A stretch of DNA of 64,000 nt from Microbacterium enclense. Its GTDB lineage: Bacteria; Actinomycetota; Actinomycetes; Actinomycetales; Microbacteriaceae. The translations under genes were made by a program, and so were the position numbers. The notes below the pieces were generated by a model that saw only the letters and a list, made by a program, of their open reading frames with translations, did no database searches and had not been told where the DNA came from. The number at the start of each line of letters is the position of its first letter. Within the stretch, counting starts at the first letter, position 1. Below, piece by piece: positions 17,103-25,799 of this stretch. The stretch spans positions 38,576 to 102,575 of the forward strand of contig NZ_KQ758471.1 in NCBI RefSeq assembly GCF_001456955.1. Reading direction: 5' to 3'.

Positions 17103-18109
17103 CCGGTCGTCGCCTCGCCGGTCGCCGCCTCGTCGGCCGCGGTCGCGCGGTGACCGCCGTGGTCGCGACGCTGGCCGTCGCTGCGATCGCGGTCGTCGCC
17201 GGCCTCGGCACCGGTTCGTTCCAGGCGTCGCCCGCCGAGGTGGCATCCGCTCTCCTCGGCGGAGGTGACGCGCGCACCTCCGTCGTGGTGGTGGGCCTGC
17301 GCGTCCCCCGCGTGATCGCCGCGCTCGCCATCGGCGCCGCTCTCGGGCTGGCCGGGGCGGTCTTCCAGACCCTGGCCCGCAACCCGCTCGCGAGTCCTGA
17401 CATCGTCGGCTTCAGCGCCGGGTCGGCGACCGGAGCACTGATCAGTCTGACCCTGATCGCCCCGACGGCGTCGCCGGCCGCAGGCGCCTGGATGGGCGGG
17501 CTGCTCACGGTGGTCGTGGTGATGCTGATCGCGCGCAGCGTGGGCGTCTCCAGAGAACGAACGATCCTCGCCGGCATCGCGCTGTCGATCCTGTTCGCCG
17601 CGGTCAACGACTACCTCCTCACCCGCGCCCCGCTCGAGATCGCCCGCAACGCCGACCAGTGGCTGCACGGGAGCCTCGCCGCCACCGCCATGAGCGACCT
17701 GGGCCCGCTGCTTACGTCACTCGGCATCCTGAGCGTCGTCCTGCTGCTCGCCCACCGCGACCTCCGCGCGTTCGAGCTCGGCGACGACGTGGCGCGCTCC
17801 CTCGGCGTGCGGACGGGGCGCTCGCGACTTCTGCTCGTCGTCGTCGCGGCCCTTCTCACGGGCACCGCGACCGCGATCGCGGGCCCCATCGGTTTCATCG
17901 CCCTCGCAGCTCCGCAGCTGGCGCGTCGCGCGATGGGCAGCAGCGGCATCCCGCTCGTGGGCTCCGCCCTGACGGGAGCGACGGTGCTCCTCGTCGCCGA
18001 TGTGATCGCGCAGCGCGCCCTGGCGCCTCTGCAGATCCCCGTCGGCCTGCTCACCGGCGTCGTAGGAGGGGCCTACCTGTTCTGGATCGTCGCGCGCACC
18101 CGCCGATGA
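17099..18109 (+). CDS. FecCD-family iron ABC transporter permease (second subunit)
   Basis: 336 residues. The GTG at 17099 overlaps the upstream TGA (GTGA). Typical motifs are LRVPRVIAALAIGAALGLAG, LARNPLASPDIVGFSAGSA and GPIGFIALAAPQLARRA, with about nine membrane helices. It is a partner of the preceding permease. The next feature is tRNA-Lys, 39 nt downstream, so the usual FecE-type ATPase gene is absent from this operon. Confidence 0.93.
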   Translation: MTGRRLAGRRLVGRGRAVTAVVATLAVAAIAVVAGLGTGSFQASPAEVASALLGGGDARTSVVVVGLRVPRVIAALAIGAALGLAGAVFQTLARNPLASPDIVGFSAGSATGALISLTLIAPTASPAAGAWMGGLLTVVVVMLIARSVGVSRERTILAGIALSILFAAVNDYLLTRAPLEIARNADQWLHGSLAATAMSDLGPLLTSLGILSVVLLLAHRDLRAFELGDDVARSLGVRTGRSRLLLVVVAALLTGTATAIAGPIGFIALAAPQLARRAMGSSGIPLVGSALTGATVLLVADVIAQRALAPLQIPVGLLTGVVGGAYLFWIVARTRR

Positions 18110-18148
18110 GCACGAACGCCCCGTCACGGCCGGTAGGGTGGATGCCGA

Positions 18149-18221
18149 GGGCCTCTAGCTCAGTCGGTAGAGCATCGGACTTTTAATCCGCGGGTCGTGG
18201 GTTCGAGCCCCACGGGGCCCA
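18149..18221 (+). tRNA. tRNA-Lys (TTT)
   Basis: 73 nt cloverleaf. Acceptor GGGCCTC (18149-18155) pairs with GGGGCCC (18214-18220, one U-G), discriminator A. D arm contains AGCTCAGTCGGTAGAGC. Anticodon loop is CTTTTAA with anticodon TTT. T arm is GTGGG-TTCGAGC-CCCAC. CCA is not fully encoded. Confidence 0.96.
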
Positions 18222-18258
18222 CCGCATCTTCTCCATCAGCACTGCGCCGAACCGGCGG

Positions 18259-19719
18259 TCAGCGCACGACGACCGCCGTCTGTGCCGACGTGCGCTGCGC
18301 GGTGGTGAAACCGGTCTTGGAACCGGTCACGGTGACGGTGATGCGCTTGCCGATCTGCGTGGTGGCGACCTTGAGGGTCTTGCCCGTCGCGCCCGCGATG
18401 TCGACACCGTCGGCCTTCCACCGGTAGGTGAGCGTCACCGGACTCGGCGTCCACGTTCCCGGCACGGCGGTCAACGTGTTGCCGAGCTTCGCGGTGCCAC
18501 TGATCGTGGGGGTCACCGCCCCGAGCGTGCCGGCGCTGACGGGGGCGGTGGGGAGCGACGTCACGGCATCCGATCCGTCCAGAGCCGAGACGGTGACGGT
18601 GATGCGCTTGCCGACGCTGGTGCCCGGCAAGACGAAAGAGCTGCCGGTGGCGCCGGAGATCGCGACGCCGTCGGCGCGCCACTGGTAGGTCACGGGAGTC
18701 GACCGCCCGGCATCCGCCACGAGAGTTGCGCCCGCCGCGGCCGTGCCCGAGATGGTCGGGACCGCCACCACCGGTGCGCCCGACTGGTAGACGGCGACGT
18801 GATCCACCGACATCGTGCCGCCCGAGGTCTTCGGCGCGGCGGCACTGTCGCATCCGCAGACGCCGTTGGGCAGCCCACCCCCGATGGCGAGGTTCAGCAC
18901 CAGGAAGTACGCGTTCGGGATGGCGGCATCCCACGCGGCCTCACCGATCTGGGACTCCTCGATCGCGTGCGTGGTCACGTCATCGACGAAGAACTCCAGC
19001 CGCTCCGCGCCCGCGACGGTGCGGTCGACCAGCACGGAGTAGGTGTGGAAGTCGGTGAGGCAGGCGGCGCAGTCCTGCAGCCCGCTGGTGATGCCGTACG
19101 GCTCGTCGCAGGCGCCACCGTCGGGGAGGTCGCAGTGCAGCGTCTGGATGACCTGCGGCGTCCCGTTCACGGCCTCGAGCATGTCGAACTCGCCGGTGCG
19201 CGGCCAGTCGATCTGCGCGTCGGCATCACGACCGAGCGCCCAGAACGCCGCCCAGTAGCCGGTCGGGTCGGCGACGGCGGGCAGACGCACGGATGCCGTC
19301 ATCAGCAGACGTCCGCCCGCGGGAGCCGCGAAAGACTTGTCCGCGGTGATGATGCGCCCCGACGTCCACGCCCCCGACGCGTCGCGCAGCGCGCGGATCG
19401 AGAGAGCGCCCGAGCCGTCGAGGAAGACGTTGTCGGTCGAGGCGGTGGTGCGATCGACCGCGCCCGTGCCCCACGTGCCGACCTCGTGCTCCCACTTCGC
19501 GCCGACGGCGGAACCGGCGGGACCGCTGAAGTCGTCACGGAAGAGGGTCGTCCACCCCGGCGCGTCCGCCGGCGCTGCGGCGAGGACCGCCGAGGGGGCG
19601 GCATCCGCCGAGTCGTCCGCGGCGACGGCCGACGCCGACGGGGCCGTCAGCCCGATCAGAATGACGAAGGCGACAGCGGTCGCGATCTTGCGCGAAATGA
19701 GGGGGAAAGTACGCAGCAC
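18259..19719 (-). CDS. Secreted GH16 beta-glucanase with two Ig-like tail repeats
   Basis: 486 residues from the GTG at 19719 (AGGA 6 nt upstream). Signal peptide about 1-33 (ATAVAFVILIGLTAPSASA). GH16 domain about 55-300 with catalytic GEFDMLEAV (nucleophile E about 177, acid/base E about 182) and a typical tail, MSVDHVAVYQSG. Two C-terminal repeats (about 310-395 and 400-486) each contain YQWRADGV/YRWKADGV-(A/D)I-(S/A)GATG and GKRITVTV, an Ig-like module seen in actinobacterial secreted proteins. It probably trims or releases beta-glucan-type polysaccharide. It is divergent from the GT2 synthase, and a composite operator lies between them. Confidence 0.92.
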   Translation of the reverse strand: MLRTFPLISRKIATAVAFVILIGLTAPSASAVAADDSADAAPSAVLAAAPADAPGWTTLFRDDFSGPAGSAVGAKWEHEVGTWGTGAVDRTTASTDNVFLDGSGALSIRALRDASGAWTSGRIITADKSFAAPAGGRLLMTASVRLPAVADPTGYWAAFWALGRDADAQIDWPRTGEFDMLEAVNGTPQVIQTLHCDLPDGGACDEPYGITSGLQDCAACLTDFHTYSVLVDRTVAGAERLEFFVDDVTTHAIEESQIGEAAWDAAIPNAYFLVLNLAIGGGLPNGVCGCDSAAAPKTSGGTMSVDHVAVYQSGAPVVAVPTISGTAAAGATLVADAGRSTPVTYQWRADGVAISGATGSSFVLPGTSVGKRITVTVSALDGSDAVTSLPTAPVSAGTLGAVTPTISGTAKLGNTLTAVPGTWTPSPVTLTYRWKADGVDIAGATGKTLKVATTQIGKRITVTVTGSKTGFTTAQRTSAQTAVVVR

Positions 19720-19845
19720 GGCGAGTCCTGTCTTCCGAGAAATGACGTCGACGGTGCGACTGTCGCGCAGCTCCGTCGATTGAATCAACCCGAGGCAATT
19801 CTGAACGGATCCTGATAAAAGACGCAAGAATCCCTCAAGACCGAC

Positions 19846-19878
19846 CTTGCGCTTACCTTGAGGTCGTCTTGCGCACGA
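19846..19878. promoter_or_regulatory. Composite operator, three 11-nt direct repeats (copy A)
   Basis: CTTG starts at 19846, 19857 and 19868, exactly 11 nt apart, in the units CTTGCGC, CTTGAGGT and CTTGCGC. Read on the minus strand, the site shares CAAGA(C/T)GACCTCAA and, 5 nt later, GCGCAAG with the site at 28431-28463. It lies 127 nt from the GH16 start and 152 nt from the GT2 start. Eleven-nt direct repeats are the usual target of OmpR/PhoB-family response regulators; the identity of the regulator is unknown. Confidence 0.6.
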
Positions 19879-20029
19879 ATCCATCTCGCCTTGCATTCGC
19901 CCGCATAGTTTCGACGCTGTGGGAGCCCCGAGGCCCCGCACCTCTCGTGAGTGAGTGGGCCGCGAGCTCCACCGCCGGCGAGCCCACACCACACGTTTCG
20001 ACGTGCTGCTGACGGAAGGACGACCGGCG

Positions 20030-21325
20030 ATGGCGACCGCCCTGCGCGCACGCACCCACGCCCCGACGCGCGCGCGTCGCGCGTCGTGGGAGGCGCTGCC
20101 CGAAACCCTGCCGACGCGCCGATCCCGCAGCACCCGCCGCCGCGCCTCTCTTCCTTCGACCGGCTCGTCGACGGCACTCCTGGGACGCACCGACGCCCTC
20201 ACCTCGTCGAGCATGCAGACGGTCACCGAGGAGGCCCCCGCCGCCGTTCCCACGCGACGCGGCCGCAAGGCGCCCCGCACCGGCGGGCTCGTGGCGGCCC
20301 TTCCGGCCCACAACGAAGAGGCGGGCATCGCCGCCGCGATCCAGGGGCTGCAGAACCAGACCTCGCCGCCGGATCACATCGTCGTCATCGCCGACAACTG
20401 CACGGACCGCACGGTCGAGATCGCCCGCGCGCACGGCGCCGAGGTGTTCATCACCACCGGTAACACGCACAAGAAGGCCGGTGCCCTCAACCAGTTCCTC
20501 GCCGAGGCCCTCCCGCACCTGCGCGAAGACGACCTGGTGCTCGTGCAGGACGCCGATTCCGCCCTCGACCCGGACTTCCTCGAGATCGCCCGCAAGAACC
20601 TGCGCGGCAAGATCGGCGCGGTGGGAGGAGTCTTCCGCGGCAGCGAGGGCGGCGGCTTCGTCGGTCACCTGCAGCGCAACGAGTACGCCCGCTACGCCCG
20701 CGACGTGCAGCGTCTGGGCGGCAAGTGCCTCGTCGTGACCGGAACCGCAGCGGTCATGAAGGCCGGCATGCTCCGCCAGATCGGCGCGGCCCGCCTCGCC
20801 GGCGAGCTCCCCGCCGGCGACGGTCGCGGCGGCGTGTACGACACCTCCGTGCTCACCGAAGACAACGAGCTGACCTTCGCCATCCGCCACCTCGGCTACA
20901 ACGTGCTCAGCCCCGCCGGCTGCACACTCGTGACCGAGATCATGCCCACCTGGACGGACCTCTGGAAGCAGCGCCTGCGCTGGAAGCGCGGCGCGGTGGA
21001 GAACTGCGTGCAGTACGGGCTGACCCGTATCACGTGGCCCTACTGGGGCCGGCAGCTGCTCACGATGACCGGCTGCGTCATCACCTACGTCTACCTCGCC
21101 ACCATCGTCTACGCGGTCTTCTTCAACAGCTTCACGGTGCAGCCGTTCTGGCTCGGCGTGACCGCGATCTTCGTCATCGAGCGCATCGTGACGGTCCGCC
21201 ACCGCGGGTGGCGCTACATGCTCGCCGCCGGGCTCATGTACGAGCTCGTCATCGATCTGTTCCTGCAGATCGTCCACACCAAGGCATACCTGGACGCGCT
21301 GACTCGTCGTCGGCGCGACTGGTGA
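20030..21325 (+). CDS. Processive family 2 glycosyltransferase (exopolysaccharide synthase)
   Basis: 431 residues from ATG 20030 (GGAAGGA upstream); a second candidate ATG lies at 20213, just before the domain. After a basic, disordered N-terminus the GT-A domain starts LVAALPAHNEEAGI, with VIADNCTDRT, metal-binding DAD (about 174-176), catalytic TED (about 276-278) and QRLRW (about 314-318), the signature of processive synthases such as hyaluronan, PNAG and cellulose synthases. Two to three C-terminal membrane helices (about 340-410) would form the translocation pore. The sugar is unknown. A LAxTG micro-protein gene follows 11 nt later. Confidence 0.9.
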   Translation: MATALRARTHAPTRARRASWEALPETLPTRRSRSTRRRASLPSTGSSTALLGRTDALTSSSMQTVTEEAPAAVPTRRGRKAPRTGGLVAALPAHNEEAGIAAAIQGLQNQTSPPDHIVVIADNCTDRTVEIARAHGAEVFITTGNTHKKAGALNQFLAEALPHLREDDLVLVQDADSALDPDFLEIARKNLRGKIGAVGGVFRGSEGGGFVGHLQRNEYARYARDVQRLGGKCLVVTGTAAVMKAGMLRQIGAARLAGELPAGDGRGGVYDTSVLTEDNELTFAIRHLGYNVLSPAGCTLVTEIMPTWTDLWKQRLRWKRGAVENCVQYGLTRITWPYWGRQLLTMTGCVITYVYLATIVYAVFFNSFTVQPFWLGVTAIFVIERIVTVRHRGWRYMLAAGLMYELVIDLFLQIVHTKAYLDALTRRRRDW

Positions 21326-21336
21326 TCGGAGAACAC

Positions 21337-21498
21337 ATGTACAACAACATCGCATCGTCCACCGGAGCGGGCGTCGGCGCCGGCGCACTGGCCATGACCG
21401 GGTTCGACTCGGTCTGGCTGGGTCTGGCAGCCTTCGCCCTCATCGCCGCCGGCACCGCCGTCATGCGCATCGTCCCCCGCCGCACCCGCGAATCCTGA
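21337..21498 (+). CDS. 53-residue LAxTG micro-protein (sortase-E-type sorting signal)
   Basis: Starts at ATG 21337 with GGAG 5 nt upstream, 11 nt after the GT2 synthase. A short Gly/Ala N-terminus leads to LAMTG, then a 19-residue hydrophobic helix and the basic tail RIVPRRTRES. That is the complete layout of a C-terminal cell-wall sorting signal, with the LAxTG variant recognised by class E sortases of GC-rich actinobacteria. No N-terminal signal peptide is visible, so the single helix may act as signal-anchor. It is too small for a folded domain. It may be a wall-linked or membrane partner of the synthase. Not a family I can name. Confidence 0.65.
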   Translation: MYNNIASSTGAGVGAGALAMTGFDSVWLGLAAFALIAAGTAVMRIVPRRTRES

Positions 21499-21765
21499 GA
21501 ACATCGCACCACTCAAGACGGTCGTCGGCGCGCCGAGCGCCAGCGGCCGTCTCGCTGTGGTCACCGACCACCCCGCGCAGAAGCGACAACGCACGCACGT
21601 CGCCGGCGATCGATGAACGAATGCGAATGACGACGCGGGGCCGTCATCGCCGGAGCGGGAAACGCGGGTGGGTCATAATTAGCCCGAGTCCCAGCCCGGC
21701 CGCCAGATTCGCAGGTGCTTTTCCACCGGCACGCGCGAATCGCTGAATCGACAGGAGTCGCACAC

Positions 21766-23112
21766 GTGGGTCTACGCGAATACGGACGACTGCTGCGAAA
21801 AGGGTGGTTGACGATATCGATTTTCGTCGCCGTCGGACTCGCGGCGGCGGCGGCGGTCACCGTCACCGCCGTGCCCGAGTACCGCGCCCAGACCACCGTG
21901 CTGGTGTCGCTGACGACCGCCTCGAGCCAATCCACCGCCGAAGTGGGTGCATCCTTCCAGAGCGCCGAGGCACGCGTGCCCTCCTATGTCGCGCTGGCCA
22001 CATCCGCCTCGGTGCTGGAGCCGGTCATCTCGCGGCTCGGCCTCGACATGAGCGTCAGCGAACTCGCCTCGGAGATCACCGCGGCACCCATGCCCAACAC
22101 CGCCATCATGACCATCGACGTGGTCGACTCCGACGGTGAGCGCGCCGCGCAGATCGCCGACACGGTGGCCGCCAGCCTCACGCAATACGTCCGCGACCTG
22201 GAAGGGACCTCCGACGGGGGTCCCAGCCGCGTCAACCTGCGTCTGCTGGAGTCCACGCCGGTACCCGCCGATCCCCTCACCCCCGACCTCCCGGTGTACC
22301 TGCTCATCGGCGGGGCCACGGGTCTCATCATCGGTATCGGAATCGTCGCCCTGCGCCACCTTCGCGACGGCCGCATCCGCTCGGCCGCCGACGTCGCAGC
22401 GGGTACCGACATGACGGTCGTGGAATCGCTGCCCTACGACCCCGCCCTGCGGAAGGGCCCGGAGCTCGTCGACGAAGACGGTGCCGTCGCCGAATCCCTC
22501 CGGATGCTGCGCACGACACTGCTGTACGGGACGCCGTCCGTCCCCCGCGTCGTGCTCGTGACCTCCGCCCGCGACGGCGACGGCAAGAGCGTCGTCGTCG
22601 CAGGCCTCGCATCCTCGATCGCTCAGCTCGGCCGTTCCGTGCTCGTCGTCGACGCCAACCTCCGCTCTCCCGCGATGGGCGACGTCTTCCGCACCCCCCG
22701 CGGTGCGCCCACGCTCGTGCAGCTGCTCGGAAGCCCCGCGCTGCCCGCCGTGAACCTGCTGGCGCGCACCGCCGAGGGCGTGACCGTCATCCCGGCGGGG
22801 CGCACCACCAACAACCCGAGCAACCTCGTCGGCACCCCCGCCATGGAGCAGTTGCTGTCTCAGCTGGCCAAGCGCTTCGACCACGTGCTGGTCGACTCCC
22901 CCGCGGTGCTGACCGCCACCGACAGCGTGCTGCTCAGCAAGCTCGCCGATGCCACGCTGCTCGTAGCCGGCGTCGGTGTATCGGCGACCGCCGACCTGAC
23001 GACGGCCGCCGAGCGCCTGCGCGCCGTGCGAAGCGGTGTCCTAGGCGTCGTCGTGACGCGAGCTCCGAAGGGCTCGCCGGCTCCCACGGCTCCCGGCGTC
23101 CCGTTCGCCTGA
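21766..23112 (+). CDS. Wzz/Wzc-like polysaccharide co-polymerase with P-loop ATPase domain
   Basis: 448 residues from GTG 21766 (AGGAG, 8-nt spacing). Chain-length-determinant domain with helices at about 14-36 and 175-198, followed by a cytoplasmic MinD/BY-kinase-like domain. Walker A variant SARDGDGKS (about 267-275), A' VLVVDANLR (about 292-300), Walker B HVLVDSPAV (about 373-381). The C-terminus is Pro/Ala/Gly-rich and has no tyrosine cluster, so autophosphorylation as in Wzc is doubtful. It sets polymer length or export in the capsule/exopolysaccharide machinery. Its last 72 bp overlap the end of the convergent Wzy-like gene. Confidence 0.88.
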   Translation: MGLREYGRLLRKGWLTISIFVAVGLAAAAAVTVTAVPEYRAQTTVLVSLTTASSQSTAEVGASFQSAEARVPSYVALATSASVLEPVISRLGLDMSVSELASEITAAPMPNTAIMTIDVVDSDGERAAQIADTVAASLTQYVRDLEGTSDGGPSRVNLRLLESTPVPADPLTPDLPVYLLIGGATGLIIGIGIVALRHLRDGRIRSAADVAAGTDMTVVESLPYDPALRKGPELVDEDGAVAESLRMLRTTLLYGTPSVPRVVLVTSARDGDGKSVVVAGLASSIAQLGRSVLVVDANLRSPAMGDVFRTPRGAPTLVQLLGSPALPAVNLLARTAEGVTVIPAGRTTNNPSNLVGTPAMEQLLSQLAKRFDHVLVDSPAVLTATDSVLLSKLADATLLVAGVGVSATADLTTAAERLRAVRSGVLGVVVTRAPKGSPAPTAPGVPFA

Positions 23113-24528
23113 CGCGTCCGCAGCCGTCCCGCGCGCGCCACGCCGAGCGCGCGCGACGCGCGAGGGGACCGCGTCGGACTCCGCCGCGACCACGCGCGAC
23201 TCGACCGGCGCGCCGAGGGAGGACGTCTGTGCCGCGCCGGCCACGCCTCCGGCCCGCGCCGCGACCACCCCCATCCCGCAGAGGATCCACAGGGTGTAGG
23301 CGACCGGCCCCTCCTGCAGGGTGGGCAGCACCGTGAAACTCACGACCGATCCGGCGATCAGGGCGGCCGGCAGGAACCCGTCGAGGGTGCGGGCACGCAC
23401 GCCCCCCTGGAACAGATACACCAGCAGAGCCGCGAACAGCAGCATCACGAGGATGCCGGATTCGATCGCCAGCAGAAGGAAGAAGCTCTCCACGAGGATG
23501 GCGTCGCTCGAGTAGTTCAGCGCCCGAGGGCCGACCATTCCCAATCCGTACCCGAAGGGGTGCGTGACGAGGAAGGGGATGTTCTCGAGAAGGCTGTCGC
23601 TGTGGCCGATGAGCGAGGGATCGGCGACGTGAGAGACGACTTTGTCGATGAACAGATAGAGCGTGACACCCGCCACGCCGGCGCCGGCCATGATCGTCAG
23701 GAAGGCCCACATCATCTCGGGGCGGGCGCGGAAGATGGCCCACGACACCAGCGCCGCGGCGAGCAGGGCCAGACCGATGTAACCGCTGCGCGATTGCGTC
23801 AGATAGATCGCCACGAGCGGCAGCAGCGTCAGCGCGCCCTTCAGCCAGAGGGGCCATCGCGGGCGCGTCCACAGCACCGCGAGCATCATGGTGGCCACCG
23901 CGGCGCTCTCGTTCGGCGCCGCGTAGGGGCTGAACCCGCGCGGCACGATGCTGCCGGCCACGAACAGCGACGACGGGAACGGCGCACCGACCGGCACGGG
24001 GAACACCCCGAGGGTGAACAGCCACTTCAGACCCTGGCTCCATGTGACGATCGTGGTGATGGCCGCAGCCTGCGACACGACCACGAAGACCGTCGCCAGG
24101 ATCGGGACGTGACGGCGGTCCAGGATCGCGGGGGCGACGATGAGGGCCAGGAAAGGGAGGAAGTCGTTGCGCCAGCCGTAGGCCGCCTGCGTCAGGCTCG
24201 ACGTCCAGGCACCCGAGACCAGCCCCAGCGACACGATCATCAGCACGAGCACGACGATGGGCACGGGCACACGGCGGAGACGGCCCGTGACGACCACGAG
24301 CACGAACAGGCCGAGGACGAGAGCGTCTTTCACCGCGCCGAAGGCGGTGGCCGCCGCACCGTGCAGGAACGCCGAGATCACCCCGTTGGCCGGCAGCACG
24401 AAGGCCAGGGCCAGGATGCCGAGCCACATCACCCCGAGTCCCGACCACCCGTGCGGGGCGATCGCCGACATGATCCGGGCGGGGAGCGTGGCTCGGCCTG
24501 CGCGCGTGGCGGTCGGGGATGCGGTCAC
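23041..24528 (-). CDS. O-antigen polymerase/ligase-like membrane protein (Wzy/WaaL type)
   Basis: 495 residues; GTG at 24528 overlaps the TGA of the upstream flippase gene. About ten to twelve membrane helices (LGILALAFVLPANGV onward). A large loop contains the family-typical PNESAAVATMML and, later, the QSRSGYIGLALL segment with conserved R and S/G residues of Wzy_C proteins. The last 50 residues are Arg/Ala/Ser-rich and lie partly antisense to the Wzc-like gene. It would polymerise or ligate repeat units outside the membrane. It is the last gene of the GT4-acyltransferase-Wzx-Wzy operon. Confidence 0.82.
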   Translation of the reverse strand: MTASPTATRAGRATLPARIMSAIAPHGWSGLGVMWLGILALAFVLPANGVISAFLHGAAATAFGAVKDALVLGLFVLVVVTGRLRRVPVPIVVLVLMIVSLGLVSGAWTSSLTQAAYGWRNDFLPFLALIVAPAILDRRHVPILATVFVVVSQAAAITTIVTWSQGLKWLFTLGVFPVPVGAPFPSSLFVAGSIVPRGFSPYAAPNESAAVATMMLAVLWTRPRWPLWLKGALTLLPLVAIYLTQSRSGYIGLALLAAALVSWAIFRARPEMMWAFLTIMAGAGVAGVTLYLFIDKVVSHVADPSLIGHSDSLLENIPFLVTHPFGYGLGMVGPRALNYSSDAILVESFFLLLAIESGILVMLLFAALLVYLFQGGVRARTLDGFLPAALIAGSVVSFTVLPTLQEGPVAYTLWILCGMGVVAARAGGVAGAAQTSSLGAPVESRVVAAESDAVPSRVARARRGARGTAADASGERDAGSRGSRRALRSSRHDDA

Positions 24529-25799
24529 ACCGCTCCGCCCCGACCGGTGAGACGACGCACGACCAGCAGCGCGTCGGAGGGACGCGGGACGATGGTGTGC
24601 AGTGGCGGGCGGATGGACATCATCATGACAGTCAGGGCCACGATGATGCCACTGGCGTTGGCGATGGCCGCGGCGATCGCACCGAACGGTGGGCCGAAGA
24701 TCAGCAGCAGCACGAGACAGGTGACCAGGCCCGAGCCCTGAGCGACCGTCATCCGCAGGCCCAGGTTGCGTGCCGAGAGCACCTCGCCCGCACTCGCGAT
24801 CACGACGACGAACAGGGAGCCCAGGATGGCGAACATCACCGCCGGCAGCGCCTCGGCGAACGCGTCGCCGAACAGCAGCGGGACGCCCCACGGGGAGACG
24901 ACCGCGAGGAAGACCGCGGAGGCGAGGCCGACCATGAACGCCGACCGGAGGGCGTCGCCGGTGGCGAGCACGCGCGCACGACCTTCCGTCCGCGAGATGT
25001 CCGAGAACACCGGCGCCGCCACCGCGTGCGCGAGGAAGACCGGCAGCGTCCCGATGGTGACCGCGACCGAATACAGCCCCGCCTGATGCGAGCCGATCAG
25101 CGGCAGCATGAGCACCTGATCGAGTCGTTGGTACGCCGCGTCCGAGGCCTGGGCTCCGTAGAACGTCGTGCTCCCGCGCAGAAGGCCCCGCCACGGCACC
25201 GGCGTCGCGCGGTGGGTCCGGTTCAGCAGCGTCCCGACGATGGCGGTGGCGACCGACCCGAGCACGTTGGCCCAGATGACGCCGGCCACGCTCATGGCAT
25301 CCATCAGCGCGAGGATCAGGATGCCACCGACGTACACCACCGGCTGGGTCGCCTGCAGCAGCGCGACCGCGCCGAAGCGGCGCTGGGCACCCACCACGCC
25401 GATGTCGATCATCCAGCACACCATGATCGGCGTGCTCATCAGGGCCACGACCACCGCGACGGTGGAGGCGGCGTCGAAGCCCGAGAACAGGGTCGACACG
25501 GCCAGCCAGGCCACGAGCCCCGCCGGGATGGCCGTCACGAACGCCAGACGACGGGCCGTGCGGACCGCCCCCATGCCGCCGTCCGCCAGCACGCGTCGAC
25601 GCACCTCGAACGGCATCCCGAGCGCCAGCAGGATGGGGACCAGGTACATGGTCGCCAATGCCGATGCGGTCTCGCCCCGGCCGCTGGGGCCGAGGGCCTG
25701 CGCGATGAGAGGTGCGCTGATCAAGCCCAGCGCCGCGACCGACAGCCGGGAGCCGAGCATCGTCATCGGCGAGTTGAAGAACCGTACGGCGACGCTCAC
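24525..25799 (-). CDS. Wzx-type polysaccharide flippase (MOP superfamily)
   Basis: 424 residues from GTG 25799, overlapping the acyltransferase TGA (GTGA). Twelve or more predicted helices. The N-terminal helix reads SRLSVAALGLISAPLIAQALGPSGRGE, whose LGPSGRGE segment is a common signature of oligosaccharide flippases. A mid-protein YQRLDQVLMLPLIG also fits MOP-family Wzx. It moves lipid-linked repeat units to the outer leaflet for Wzy. Coupled at both ends. Confidence 0.87.
   Translation of the reverse strand: MSVAVRFFNSPMTMLGSRLSVAALGLISAPLIAQALGPSGRGETASALATMYLVPILLALGMPFEVRRRVLADGGMGAVRTARRLAFVTAIPAGLVAWLAVSTLFSGFDAASTVAVVVALMSTPIMVCWMIDIGVVGAQRRFGAVALLQATQPVVYVGGILILALMDAMSVAGVIWANVLGSVATAIVGTLLNRTHRATPVPWRGLLRGSTTFYGAQASDAAYQRLDQVLMLPLIGSHQAGLYSVAVTIGTLPVFLAHAVAAPVFSDISRTEGRARVLATGDALRSAFMVGLASAVFLAVVSPWGVPLLFGDAFAEALPAVMFAILGSLFVVVIASAGEVLSARNLGLRMTVAQGSGLVTCLVLLLIFGPPFGAIAAAIANASGIIVALTVMMMSIRPPLHTIVPRPSDALLVVRRLTGRGGAV

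Noticed and set aside
19720..20328. N-terminal extension of the GH16 protein to 20328
   Set aside because: It would overlap the GT2 gene and its promoter; the signal peptide and ribosome site place the start at 19719.
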